Shown here: one piece after another, positions 52,466 through 61,277 of the stretch
Layout of the letters: each line of letters starts with the position of its first letter
How positions within the stretch are numbered: position 1 is the stretch's first letter
NCBI RefSeq assembly: GCF_030503895.2
Contig: NZ_CP129970.2
Location: forward strand, 3,395,001 to 3,459,000
DNA: 64,000 nucleotides
Direction of reading: 5' to 3'
Source: Marivirga arenosa
GTDB lineage: Bacteria > Bacteroidota > Bacteroidia > Cytophagales > Cyclobacteriaceae
The notes under the pieces: model-generated
Seen by the model: only the letters and a program-made list of their open reading frames with translations
Told to the model about the DNA's origin: nothing
The model's database searches: none
Made by a program: the position numbers and the translations under genes

Positions 52466-55400
52466 ATGAAGAAGCTGAAACATAAGCTTTATGAGTGTCT
52501 CAATCAGAATCCAATTGTATTTGATTTAATCAATGATTTGGCAACTGATGGATATTGCTTTTGGGAGCAAGGAGATTCTGATAAGGTATTGATAGATAGT
52601 AAATTAGCTAAAACTATTCATCTGGTCTCTTCTTTAAAAAATAATTTAGATGAAGTTGAAACAGTTAAAGGACATTTTTTAGATGTTCTGACGAAGGAAG
52701 TAATAAAAAAAAATAAGGAGAAACCTTCGGATAAAAACATTAATGAATTAACACTTTTTCATTCTTCGGGGAAAATTTCCATTCATTTTTATTGTTGTAC
52801 AGATTTTAAAAATCAAACTTATTTTCTTGCTGCTCTGCAATATCAAAATGAAATCAATGAATCCATTGATAAGATTTCAAATAAGTTAGATTTAGCTATT
52901 TGGCAATGGAATATACAAACAAACGAATTAATCGTAAATGAAAAGTGGGCTAACATTATAGGATATTCACTCAAAGAGCTTGAACCAGTAACAGTAGAAA
53001 AATTCTTAAATATTACCCATCCCGATGATGGTGAATATGCCTTAAATAAGGCACGTAATTATTTCAGTGGAATTACAAATGAGTATTTTACTGAAATCCG
53101 GATGCGCCATAAAAACGGAACGTGGCGATGGGTGCTTACAAAAGGTAAGGTAGTTTCTAGAACGAAGTCAGGTGAGGTGGAATGGTTCATTGGTTCTCAT
53201 TTAGATATAACAGAAAGAAAGCTACAAGAACAAGAAGCTGACATATTATCTTTAGTTCCATTAAATTCAACCAATTCAATTGTAATAACTGATGATAATG
53301 GATGTATCATATTTGTAAATAAATCATTCGAACGTTTAACGGGATATGAATTAGAAGAGGTCATTGGTAAGAAACCAGGGCATTTTTTGCAAGGAGAAAA
53401 TACCGATTTAAAAGATATTCAAGCATTTAGAGAAAAATTATTAGCAGGCAAGCCTTTTAATCAAACTATTCTTAATTATTCAAAATCAGGTTTAGAATAT
53501 ATAGTATCCTGTGATGTGAGCCCTGTATTTAATGATAAAGGGGATGTTATTAAATATATAGCCATTCAAACTGATATAACTGAAAATATTAAAAATCATG
53601 AATTTCTAAGCACCTTTAAAACTACCTTAGATCAAACGGATGATTGCATTTTTATATTTAATGAAGATGATTTACAATTTAGCTACGTAAATCAAGGAGC
53701 TGTTAAAATGATGGGATATTCGGAAGAAGAATTATATGAGTTACACCCTTATGATATTAAACCTGAATATCCCTATGAAAAATTTCAAGATCTAATTAAA
53801 CCTCTAAAATCAGGTGAATTAGCAAACAAAAGATTTAGGACATTTCATAGAATTAAAAGCGGTGAAGTTATTCCAGTTGAAGTTTTTTTACAATTAATAA
53901 GACGCGAAAATTTTAAAAGTCAGTTTGTTGCTATAGTTCATGATATTTCAGAAGAACTTGAACGACAAAAAATGTTAGAGGAGCTTTCACTTGTAGCTGA
54001 GAAAACTACTAATCTTGTGATAATAACAGATGAAAATGGCTATATCGAATATGTTAATGCTGCTTTTGAGAAAAAAACGAAATACACTTTAAATGAAGTT
54101 ATTGGTAAAAAACCAGGAAGTTTTTTACATGGCCCTAAAACCAACCCAAGTGATATAAAAGCTAATCGGATAGGTATTAAAAAAAGAGAGCCTTTCACTC
54201 AAGAAATTCTAAATTATACAAAGAGTGGTGATACCTATTGGGTATCCATCACCTTTAATCCTGTATATGATAAAGATGGAAAATTAATCAAGTTTATAGC
54301 AATAGAGTCTGATATTACAGAGCGAAAAATCCAAGAAGAAAGGCTGACCGAAAGTGAAGAAAGATTGAAGTTTGTTCTTGAGGCAAGTGAAATTGGTTAT
54401 TGGGATTGGAATCTAGAAACAAATAAGCTTACGGTAAATGAAAAATGGTTTGAAATGCTGGGCTATTCCTCTTCTGATTTTGATCCTACCATTGAAAATT
54501 GGCATTCATTAGTTCATAAAGATGATTTAATAAAGCTAGATAAAATAATTGAAACTATTTTTCCTGATCCAACTAAGGGTGAATTTTCAGTTGAATTAAG
54601 GGCAAAACACAGGTTTGGACATTATGTGTGGATATTAAATAGAGGTGCAGTAGTTGAACGAAAAAAAGATGGGTCTCCAAAAAGAGTTTCTGGAATGCAT
54701 TTGGAAATTAGCATGAGAAAAAAGCTTGAAAATGAACTTGAAGAAGAAAGAGAGTTTTTGAACCATGTAATCAATGCTAAGGCCCTTTCATTAATTATTA
54801 TTAATAAGTACGGAGAAATTACTTTTGCTAATTCTGGTGCAGAAAACATATTGGGATTAGAGAAAACAAAGATTCTAGAGAAAGCATATAATGACCCAGA
54901 TTGGAATTCTATTACACTTGATGGAAAACCTTACCCTGAAGAGGAATTACCCTTCGTAAGGGTGATGAGAACAAAAAAGCCAGTAAAAGATATACAACAT
55001 GGTTTAACTTGGAGTAATGGTAAAATAAAGTACATCTCCGTGTCTGGAGCACCTTTTACAATTGACAATGGAGAAATACAGGATGTAATTTTTTCTGTTT
55101 CAGATATTACAGAAAGAATCTATGCCGAGAAGAAGCTTTTTGATACACAATTCAGAATGGAAAATATTCTGAAAGATATTTCTGATGTTATCTGGTCAGT
55201 TGATTTATCAGATGAAAATATGAATTATATCACGCCTTCAATCAAGAAGCTAACCGGTTACAATACTGAATATTATTTAGACGGATTTTCTGAAGATAAG
55301 TGGAAAGCTAACATAGTTAAATCTGATTTAGCTGAATATGAAAAAGGATTGAAAGAGTTAAAAGAGAAAGGCTTTTATGAAGCAGAATATCGTATCAAAA

Positions 55401-56230
55401 CAAAGGAAGGAGATCTTAAATGGATACTTAATAAAGGAAAATTCATTTACGTTAATGGAGAAGCTGTCAGAATGGATGGTATAATTTCAGATATTAGTAA
55501 AAGAAAGGAAAGTGAAAATGAAATAGAACGATATTTGAAAATTGCTGAAGACCAAAATAATAGATTGAAAAACTTCACCTATATAGTTTCTCATAATTTG
55601 AGATCTCACTCTGCCAATATTCAGGGTTTAATGTATTTGATTAACAAGAAGTTCCCTGAATTGTCTGAAAATGAATATTTAAGAATGCTTAATATAGCTT
55701 CAACCAAATTAGATGAGACTTTACATCACTTAAATAATGTAGTTTCAGTAGTTTCTTCTACTGATGATATGAAGGTGATTAATCTGGCAGAATCTATAAA
55801 ATCATTTCAGGATACCTTTCAGAATTTTATCCAAAAATCAAATGTGACAATAATAAATGATGTACCTAAAAATATAAATGTATATGCAGTCCCCGCATTT
55901 TTAGAAAGCATAATTAGTAATTTATTAACAAATGCTTTAAAATATAAAGATAAAAATAAGCCGAATTCTTATGTTAAAGTTAAAAGTCGTAATTTTAACG
56001 GTATCGTTATCATAACGGTAGAAGATAACGGCTTAGGAATCGACCTCGATAAGTATGGTAACAAGCTCTTCGGAATGTTTAAGACATTTCATGCGCAAAA
56101 ACATTCAAGAGGTTTAGGATTATTTTTAACCAAAAATCAAATTGAATCAATGGGAGGAAAAATAGAAGTTGAAAGTAAGGTGGGAGTAGGTTCAAAATTC
56201 AAAGTATATTTAAAAGATGGCAACATTTAA
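52466..56230 (+). CDS. multi-PAS sensor histidine kinase (seven PAS)
   Basis: 1254 residues, no membrane helix or signal peptide. An N-terminal domain of about 130 residues has no motif I know. Then come about seven PAS domains (roughly 135-250, 255-375, 380-495, 500-620, 625-745, 750-880, 885-1010), most followed by D-I-T-E-R-type exit motifs. Two (around 255 and 500) have the LOV-like GKKPGHFLQG or GKKPGSFLHG but no flavin-binding cysteine. The DHp-like FTYIVSHNLRSHSANIQGL (about 1025-1045) and the ATPase motifs LLTNALKYK, VEDNGLGIDL and SRGLGLFLTKNQ follow. It overlaps the receiver gene by 14 bases. Confidence 0.92.
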   Translation: MKKLKHKLYECLNQNPIVFDLINDLATDGYCFWEQGDSDKVLIDSKLAKTIHLVSSLKNNLDEVETVKGHFLDVLTKEVIKKNKEKPSDKNINELTLFHSSGKISIHFYCCTDFKNQTYFLAALQYQNEINESIDKISNKLDLAIWQWNIQTNELIVNEKWANIIGYSLKELEPVTVEKFLNITHPDDGEYALNKARNYFSGITNEYFTEIRMRHKNGTWRWVLTKGKVVSRTKSGEVEWFIGSHLDITERKLQEQEADILSLVPLNSTNSIVITDDNGCIIFVNKSFERLTGYELEEVIGKKPGHFLQGENTDLKDIQAFREKLLAGKPFNQTILNYSKSGLEYIVSCDVSPVFNDKGDVIKYIAIQTDITENIKNHEFLSTFKTTLDQTDDCIFIFNEDDLQFSYVNQGAVKMMGYSEEELYELHPYDIKPEYPYEKFQDLIKPLKSGELANKRFRTFHRIKSGEVIPVEVFLQLIRRENFKSQFVAIVHDISEELERQKMLEELSLVAEKTTNLVIITDENGYIEYVNAAFEKKTKYTLNEVIGKKPGSFLHGPKTNPSDIKANRIGIKKREPFTQEILNYTKSGDTYWVSITFNPVYDKDGKLIKFIAIESDITERKIQEERLTESEERLKFVLEASEIGYWDWNLETNKLTVNEKWFEMLGYSSSDFDPTIENWHSLVHKDDLIKLDKIIETIFPDPTKGEFSVELRAKHRFGHYVWILNRGAVVERKKDGSPKRVSGMHLEISMRKKLENELEEEREFLNHVINAKALSLIIINKYGEITFANSGAENILGLEKTKILEKAYNDPDWNSITLDGKPYPEEELPFVRVMRTKKPVKDIQHGLTWSNGKIKYISVSGAPFTIDNGEIQDVIFSVSDITERIYAEKKLFDTQFRMENILKDISDVIWSVDLSDENMNYITPSIKKLTGYNTEYYLDGFSEDKWKANIVKSDLAEYEKGLKELKEKGFYEAEYRIKTKEGDLKWILNKGKFIYVNGEAVRMDGIISDISKRKESENEIERYLKIAEDQNNRLKNFTYIVSHNLRSHSANIQGLMYLINKKFPELSENEYLRMLNIASTKLDETLHHLNNVVSVVSSTDDMKVINLAESIKSFQDTFQNFIQKSNVTIINDVPKNINVYAVPAFLESIISNLLTNALKYKDKNKPNSYVKVKSRNFNGIVIITVEDNGLGIDLDKYGNKLFGMFKTFHAQKHSRGLGLFLTKNQIESMGGKIEVESKVGVGSKFKVYLKDGNI

Positions 56231-56606
56231 AAATATCTGCATAGTTGATGATGATGATATGTTTATAAGGGTGAGCAAATTCATTATGAAGGATGAGAAT
56301 TTTGCCGAAAATATATATCATTATTACGATGGAAGAGAGGCCATAGAACATTTAATAGCTACCCAGCCCTCAGAATTACCAGAAATTCTTTTAGTTGATA
56401 TCAATATGCCTATGATGGATGGATGGGAATTCATGGATGAATTAGAAAAAATTAGAAAAGATGATAAAATGAAAATCTACATTACTTCATCTTCTATTGA
56501 TCCTGCAGATCTTAAGAAAGCGGAAGGAAATCCCTTTGTTAGTGGGTTTATTAGTAAACCCATTGAGCCTGAAGCTTTGAAGAAAATAATAGATGGTTAT
56601 AAATAG
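56217..56606 (+). CDS. stand-alone receiver-domain response regulator
   Basis: 129 residues, a receiver domain only. NICIVDDDDMFIRVSKF carries the acidic cluster, ILLVDINMPMMDGWEF the phospho-Asp, YITSSSIDPAD the switch Ser/Thr, and ISKPIEPEALKKII the conserved Lys. There is no DNA-binding or enzymatic output, so it is likely a phosphotransfer or protein-protein signal output, as is common in Bacteroidota. Its ATG lies inside the end of the kinase gene with a 14-base overlap, which strongly suggests it is the kinase's partner. Confidence 0.95.
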   Translation: MATFKNICIVDDDDMFIRVSKFIMKDENFAENIYHYYDGREAIEHLIATQPSELPEILLVDINMPMMDGWEFMDELEKIRKDDKMKIYITSSSIDPADLKKAEGNPFVSGFISKPIEPEALKKIIDGYK

Positions 56607-56699
56607 AAAATTTTCTTTATCCGATAACCATATCAACACACAATAGTTTGTTTTCAATAATTGAATGCGAAAAGCAAAAAAAGAATACTAATTGAATTT

Positions 56700-57968
56700 A
56701 TGCAAAACGAAAAAATTGTAATTATAGGAGCAGGTTTATCTGGGTTAACTGCTGCTATTGAATTAGAAAAAGCAGGTTTTAAGCCAACGATATTAGAAGG
56801 AAGTGAAAGCATAGGAGGGAGAGTTAAAACTGATAAAGTGGATGGCTATTTATTAGATCATGGCTTTCAAGTACTTTTAACTGCTTACCCTGAAGCTAAG
56901 CGCTATTTAGATTATGATAAATTAAATTTAAAAAGGTTTAATCCAGGCGCTCAAATTATTGATTCTAAAAATGGTAGTTATAAAATATCAGATCCGTTAA
57001 GACAACCCAATTCAATATTCAGTATGCTCTTTTCTCCTGTTGGTACCTTAGGAGATAAGCTTAAAATATTCCAATGGAATAGAAATTTAAAAAACACCTC
57101 CATAGGGCAAATTTTCGAAAAAAAAGAAACAACAGCATTAGCCTTTCTTCAAGATAAAGGTTTTAGTGAGCAGATTATCCAACAGTTTTTCAAACCTTTT
57201 TTTGGAGGCATATTTTTAGAAAATGAGCTCAATACTTCTTCAAGAATGTTAGAGTTTGTATTCAAAATGTTTGGAGAAGGATTTGCTGCTATACCTGAAG
57301 ATGGAATGCAAAAGATACCAGAAATGCTAGCAGATCAGCTTTCTCAAACCGAGATAAAATTAGGTCATAAGGTTTCAAAAGTTGGATTGCGAAAAGTTGT
57401 TTTGGATTCAGGTGAAGAACTAGAAGCGGATGCTATCATCATTGCTACAAAACCTGAAAAATTGCTACCGCAACTGTCAGGTCAATTCTCAAAAGATCAG
57501 AAAGTAACAAACCTATATTTTAGTTCAGATATTGATCCTATTGGAAAGCCCTTAATAGCATTAGTTCCAGAAGAAAAATACCTGACAAATAATGTTACGG
57601 TCATGAGTGATACATCTTCAAAATATGCACCAGAAGGAAGTAATTTGATTTCTGTATCTGTCACCAAGGATTACAATGAAAATGAAGCACAACTAAAAAC
57701 TAAAGTTTTAAATGAATTGATAGAGCTTTTCCCTAAACTAAAGGAGGCCACCATTGAGCATTTGAAAACATTTAATATTCCTCATGCTTTGCCTCAAGTA
57801 GATGATTTTCAAAACCAATTGAAACCTTCTCAATCAAAAGTACAGGAAGGCGTATATTTAGCTGGAGATTATCTTTTAAATGGCTCCATTAATGCTGCAA
57901 TGGCTTCAGGAAGATTTGCTGCACAAGCTATATATGATGACTTAAAAGGACAGGGATTTCGTAACTAA
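56700..57968 (+). CDS. FAD-dependent amine oxidase/phytoene-desaturase-like oxidoreductase
   Basis: 422 residues from ATG 56700 (MQNEKIVIIGAG). A TTG 39 bases earlier is possible but less likely, since the dinucleotide-binding fold starts near the N-terminus in this family. GAGLSGLTAAIELEKAGFKPTILEGSESIGGRV is the Rossmann FAD motif with the R-V after GG. YLLDHGFQVLLTAYPEAKR follows, and the C-terminal VYLAGDYLLNGSINAAMASGRFAA is the last FAD-binding motif. Related proteins oxidise amines or desaturate carotenoids; the substrate is unknown. Ends on CTAA shared with the convergent hydrolase gene. Confidence 0.88.
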   Translation: MQNEKIVIIGAGLSGLTAAIELEKAGFKPTILEGSESIGGRVKTDKVDGYLLDHGFQVLLTAYPEAKRYLDYDKLNLKRFNPGAQIIDSKNGSYKISDPLRQPNSIFSMLFSPVGTLGDKLKIFQWNRNLKNTSIGQIFEKKETTALAFLQDKGFSEQIIQQFFKPFFGGIFLENELNTSSRMLEFVFKMFGEGFAAIPEDGMQKIPEMLADQLSQTEIKLGHKVSKVGLRKVVLDSGEELEADAIIIATKPEKLLPQLSGQFSKDQKVTNLYFSSDIDPIGKPLIALVPEEKYLTNNVTVMSDTSSKYAPEGSNLISVSVTKDYNENEAQLKTKVLNELIELFPKLKEATIEHLKTFNIPHALPQVDDFQNQLKPSQSKVQEGVYLAGDYLLNGSINAAMASGRFAAQAIYDDLKGQGFRN

Positions 57969-58918
57969 TGATTTAATATAAATTCTTTTGCAAGCTGTGA
58001 GGTTTCCAATGGCATTTCTTCCATTGGAACATGGCCTGTATTTTCATATATTTTTAATGTGCTGTTAGGAATAATTTTATTGAATTTATAAGCATTCTCA
58101 ACAGGAATCCAGTTATCATGCTCTCCCCAAATAATCAGTGTAGGAATTTCTAAATTCGATAATTCCTCAAAACGACTATCAGATTTTTGTTGAAACCGCA
58201 CCATAGTTGCTTCTCTATTGCCTTCATTTAAAAGTAAATCATAATATCTCTCTAATTTGGATTCATTAAATTTGGAATGATCATAATAGACTTGTTTTAA
58301 GCTCATCTTTACTAAAAATTTTGGTGTTACTTTTTTCATAAGTTGAGCACTTATAGGGTTATTAATTAAATCAAAAACTGAAAAGCCATCATTAGTTTTA
58401 ATCACCCTTTTTTGATTTCTTACTCCTGATGAGTTTAAAAGGATCAATTGCTTCACCTTATTAGGATTCATCAAAGCCATTTTGTAGGCTACTTGTCCTC
58501 CCATAGAATTACCTGCTATAGAAATACTTTCATAATTTAATTGATCAACTAGCTTCCAAAGTAAATCCGAATAATAATCAGTGGTATATAGATTTTGAGG
58601 ATTTACTCCAGTTAAACCATGTCCTGGTAAATCAACAGAAATAGTAGTAAAATCATTTTCTAAATTCATTTGCCATACTTCCCAAGTATGAAGGGATGAG
58701 AAACTTCCATGAATTAAAAGTAAAGCTGGACCCTGACCAGTAATTCTAATATGAAGCTTATTTTGATCAACTGTAATATAGCGAGATTCTTCAGTAAAAT
58801 ATTTCTCTTCATTTACAGTGGTTGGAATATCTGATTTGTAGAAAAAAGCGAATACTACAATTATTAATGCTATAGTTACTATAATTATATAGCTGATTAT
58901 TTTAAGTGTTTTCTGCAT
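57965..58918 (-). CDS. membrane-anchored alpha/beta hydrolase next to menE
   Basis: 317 residues. A membrane helix at about 6-30 is followed by an alpha/beta hydrolase with LLLIHGSFSSLHTW (oxyanion loop), VDLPGHGLTG, SIAGNSMGGQVAYKMAL (nucleophile Ser), IWGEHDNWIP (Asp) and TGHVPMEEMPLE (His), a full catalytic triad. The neighbour upstream on the same strand, 9 bases away, is menE, so a role like MenH (SHCHC synthase) in menaquinone synthesis deserves mention, but MenH has no N-terminal anchor, so an unrelated esterase is as likely. Confidence 0.85.
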   Translation of the reverse strand: MQKTLKIISYIIIVTIALIIVVFAFFYKSDIPTTVNEEKYFTEESRYITVDQNKLHIRITGQGPALLLIHGSFSSLHTWEVWQMNLENDFTTISVDLPGHGLTGVNPQNLYTTDYYSDLLWKLVDQLNYESISIAGNSMGGQVAYKMALMNPNKVKQLILLNSSGVRNQKRVIKTNDGFSVFDLINNPISAQLMKKVTPKFLVKMSLKQVYYDHSKFNESKLERYYDLLLNEGNREATMVRFQQKSDSRFEELSNLEIPTLIIWGEHDNWIPVENAYKFNKIIPNSTLKIYENTGHVPMEEMPLETSQLAKEFILNH

Positions 58919-58927
58919 ATCAGTTGA

Positions 58928-60037
58928 TTAAAGATTATAATCTAAAGCTAATTTAATACTTTCATTTCTATTCAATTTCCCACTAGGGGTTTCGATAAAT
59001 TTAGGAATAGATTGTATTGATTTCGGCTGATGGTATTTTTCTATATTATCAATTAAAAGTTGCCTTATTTTAGTTATATCTATTTCTCCTTCTAACAATA
59101 AATTGACAGTTTCACCAAGCATTTCATCTTCTTTTCCATAAATGAAAAAGTTGTTGCTAATGTTATAATCACTAAATATCTTTAAGATTTTTTGCTCAAG
59201 TTGCTCTGGATGGATTTTTATACCCCCTGAATTTATAACGAAGTCATGTCTACCTAACCATTCAAATGAAGTAGTAGAGTGGAGCTTCACCACATCATTT
59301 GTTTTTAACGCGTCTATTCCACTAATATTCTTGGCATGAATAATTAACCGGCTTTTTTCATCAGTTGAAAACGATACTCCTTCAAGAGCTTGGAATACCT
59401 CTTTTTCAAAGGAATTAATTTTTTTAAGTGCCACGTGAGACACAGTTTCTGTCATCCCGTAAGTGCTATATACGTTCGTGTTTTTAAATTTATTCTTGAT
59501 TTTTTCACTCAAAGATTCTGAAACAGGGGCGCCTCCAAGTATAATTGCTTTTGATTGATCTAAAAACTTTATGTTTTCAGCTGTCTCGTCAATAATTTTA
59601 TCAAGCTGATAAGGGACAAAAGAAAAGAAGTCAATTTTAATATCTTTATTAAAATCCTTTAAAGGATTTCCTTTAACTGGAGCTATAATTAAGTTTAACC
59701 CACCAATTAAAGCTCGTGCAATCATCATTTTACCACCTATAAAATCTGGATTAATACATAATAATGCATTATCTCCACTATGAACTGATAGTGTTTTTAA
59801 GGTTGACTTAGCGCTGGCTTCAATCTGACTTTTGTAAATATTAATTGCTTTTGGTGCGCCTGTCGAGCCAGATGTTTTTTGCACGATAGTTGGTTTATCA
59901 CTTAACAAATCATTAATAAAGTTGATAGAACTCAAAATATGATCTTCCTGAAATGTTTTAATATTTAAAAATTGATCGAGATTGAATTTTTGTTCATGAA
60001 GCTGAATCGTAATATTTTGTAAGGGATTAATAGACAT
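58928..60037 (-). CDS. menE: o-succinylbenzoate--CoA ligase
   Basis: 369 residues of an acyl-adenylating enzyme. QKTSGSTGAPKAI is the P-loop, YSTYGMTETVSHVALK the adenine/substrate motif, LGRHDFVINSGGIKIHPEQLE the A8 hinge, and TPSGKLNRNES the A10 lysine. The short length matches MenE of Bacteroidota, which lacks some of the N-terminus of larger ligases. MenE makes o-succinylbenzoyl-CoA in menaquinone biosynthesis. The other men genes are not in the window. Divergent from the Lrp gene, with a 205-base AT-rich gap. Confidence 0.88.
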   Translation of the reverse strand: MSINPLQNITIQLHEQKFNLDQFLNIKTFQEDHILSSINFINDLLSDKPTIVQKTSGSTGAPKAINIYKSQIEASAKSTLKTLSVHSGDNALLCINPDFIGGKMMIARALIGGLNLIIAPVKGNPLKDFNKDIKIDFFSFVPYQLDKIIDETAENIKFLDQSKAIILGGAPVSESLSEKIKNKFKNTNVYSTYGMTETVSHVALKKINSFEKEVFQALEGVSFSTDEKSRLIIHAKNISGIDALKTNDVVKLHSTTSFEWLGRHDFVINSGGIKIHPEQLEQKILKIFSDYNISNNFFIYGKEDEMLGETVNLLLEGEIDITKIRQLLIDNIEKYHQPKSIQSIPKFIETPSGKLNRNESIKLALDYNL

Positions 60038-60205
60038 CTAGTTAATAAATTAAAAGCTTTTAAAATTAATATTTAATTTAGTCTGAATTGTAATATAATT
60101 AGTTGAATGTTTAAACTTCAATATTATCATCAATTAAAAATTGAATTCGCAAAAATAAATTTGGTAAAAATGACGTTCTCTTCAGGTGAAATCAATAATA
60201 AATAC

Positions 60206-60213
60206 TAATTTTG
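60206..60213 (+). promoter_or_regulatory. candidate -7 element before the Lrp-type regulator
   Basis: TAATTTTG matches TAnnTTTG exactly, 29 bases before the ATG at 60243. No good -33 TTTG is seen at 19-21 bases; a second -7-like TAAATTTG lies at 60156-60163. Confidence 0.4.
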
Positions 60214-60242
60214 TAATTAATTATTAAACTCCATAAAATAAA

Positions 60243-60722
60243 ATGTTATCGTTCAAATTAGATCAAATCGACAAAAAGATTTTAGATATACTTCAGGTTG
60301 ATGGAAGAATAACAAATGCGCAGTTATCTAAAGATATTGGGTTATCTCCAGCGCCTACTTTAGAGCGTGTAAAAAAGCTTGAAAACGCGGGTATTATCAA
60401 AAGTTATCATGCTAAACTTGATACTGAAAAAATTAATTTAGGTGTAAGTACCTATGTAATGGTATCCTTAAAGGGACACAATAAATCAAATATTGATAAG
60501 TTTATTGAAGCTATTGATGATGTAGATGAGATTATCGAATGTAACCATGTTACAGGTTCAAGTGATTTTATTTTAAAAGTCATTGCTAAAGATATTCCTT
60601 CATATCAAAAACTAATGTTGGAAAAGGTAAGTGAAATCGAAGTAGTTGATAGTATGCAATCTATGGTGATTTTATCTACTTTTAAAGACAGTAAAAGAAT
60701 GCCAATACCTGAAAATAATTAA
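60243..60722 (+). CDS. Lrp/AsnC-family transcriptional regulator
   Basis: 159 residues. N-terminal winged helix-turn-helix: LDQIDKKILDILQVDGRITNAQLSKDIGLSPAPTLERVKKLE, then the C-terminal ligand-binding ACT-like domain with YVMVSLKGHNK and CNHVTGSSDFILKVIAKDIP. Both parts are complete. Lrp-like proteins bind amino acids or similar small ligands and control amino-acid metabolism. The gene precedes the phosphoribosyltransferase by 4 bases, suggesting one transcript. Confidence 0.93.
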   Translation: MLSFKLDQIDKKILDILQVDGRITNAQLSKDIGLSPAPTLERVKKLENAGIIKSYHAKLDTEKINLGVSTYVMVSLKGHNKSNIDKFIEAIDDVDEIIECNHVTGSSDFILKVIAKDIPSYQKLMLEKVSEIEVVDSMQSMVILSTFKDSKRMPIPENN

Positions 60723-60726
60723 TATT

Positions 60727-61233
60727 ATGCTTCAAAAGAGCAATATGATATTAGATAGAGAAGCTATCCAGAGTAAAATCAAAAGGATAGCTTTTCAAAT
60801 TTTAGAGAATAATTTTAAAGAAGAGCACCTTTACATCATTGGAATTAAGGGTGGGGGCTCTATTTTAGCTCAAAAAATAAGTGAGGAATTAAGAGAAATA
60901 AGTGACTTAAATCCTCATTTTATCAAACTTGATATTGATAAAAAATCTTCTGCAACTTCAGCAGTTTCATTAAGTGAAGAAATAAATAACTCTTCAGAAG
61001 CAGTAGTCTTATTGGTAGATGATGTATTAAATTCAGGAAAGACTGTATTTTACGCTCAAAGAGCCATTTTAGATCTAGATCTTAAAAAGATCGAAACTGC
61101 ATTTCTTGTGAATAGGGCACACAGATCATTTCCAATTGCTGCCAATTATACGGGTATAGAAATAGCGACTACCATTCAAGAACATATTACTTTTAACTGG
61201 TCAGATGATGGTTTTGGTGTTTACTTGGAATAA
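60727..61233 (+). CDS. PyrR-like phosphoribosyltransferase
   Basis: 168 residues. The PRPP-binding loop is VVLLVDDVLNSGKTV, and the region LYIIGIKGGGSILAQKI is the first substrate loop of type I phosphoribosyltransferases. The start (ILDREAIQSKIKRIAFQILENNF) is like PyrR, which regulates pyrimidine operons and has uracil phosphoribosyltransferase activity, but the usual PyrR length is about 180 and the middle part is diverged. Start is ATG 60727 or 60745 (MILDRE). It lies in a probable operon with an Lrp regulator, which is not usual for pyrR; a purine or pyrimidine salvage role is possible. Confidence 0.85.
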   Translation: MLQKSNMILDREAIQSKIKRIAFQILENNFKEEHLYIIGIKGGGSILAQKISEELREISDLNPHFIKLDIDKKSSATSAVSLSEEINNSSEAVVLLVDDVLNSGKTVFYAQRAILDLDLKKIETAFLVNRAHRSFPIAANYTGIEIATTIQEHITFNWSDDGFGVYLE

Positions 61234-61277
61234 TTTACTTTTGTATTCAATAAGTACTTAAAACCTAAATACGAACC

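Noticed and set aside
56661-56699. TTG start thirteen codons upstream for the FAD oxidoreductase
   Set aside because: The Rossmann motif is normally close to the N-terminus, and ATG 56700 gives the usual length.
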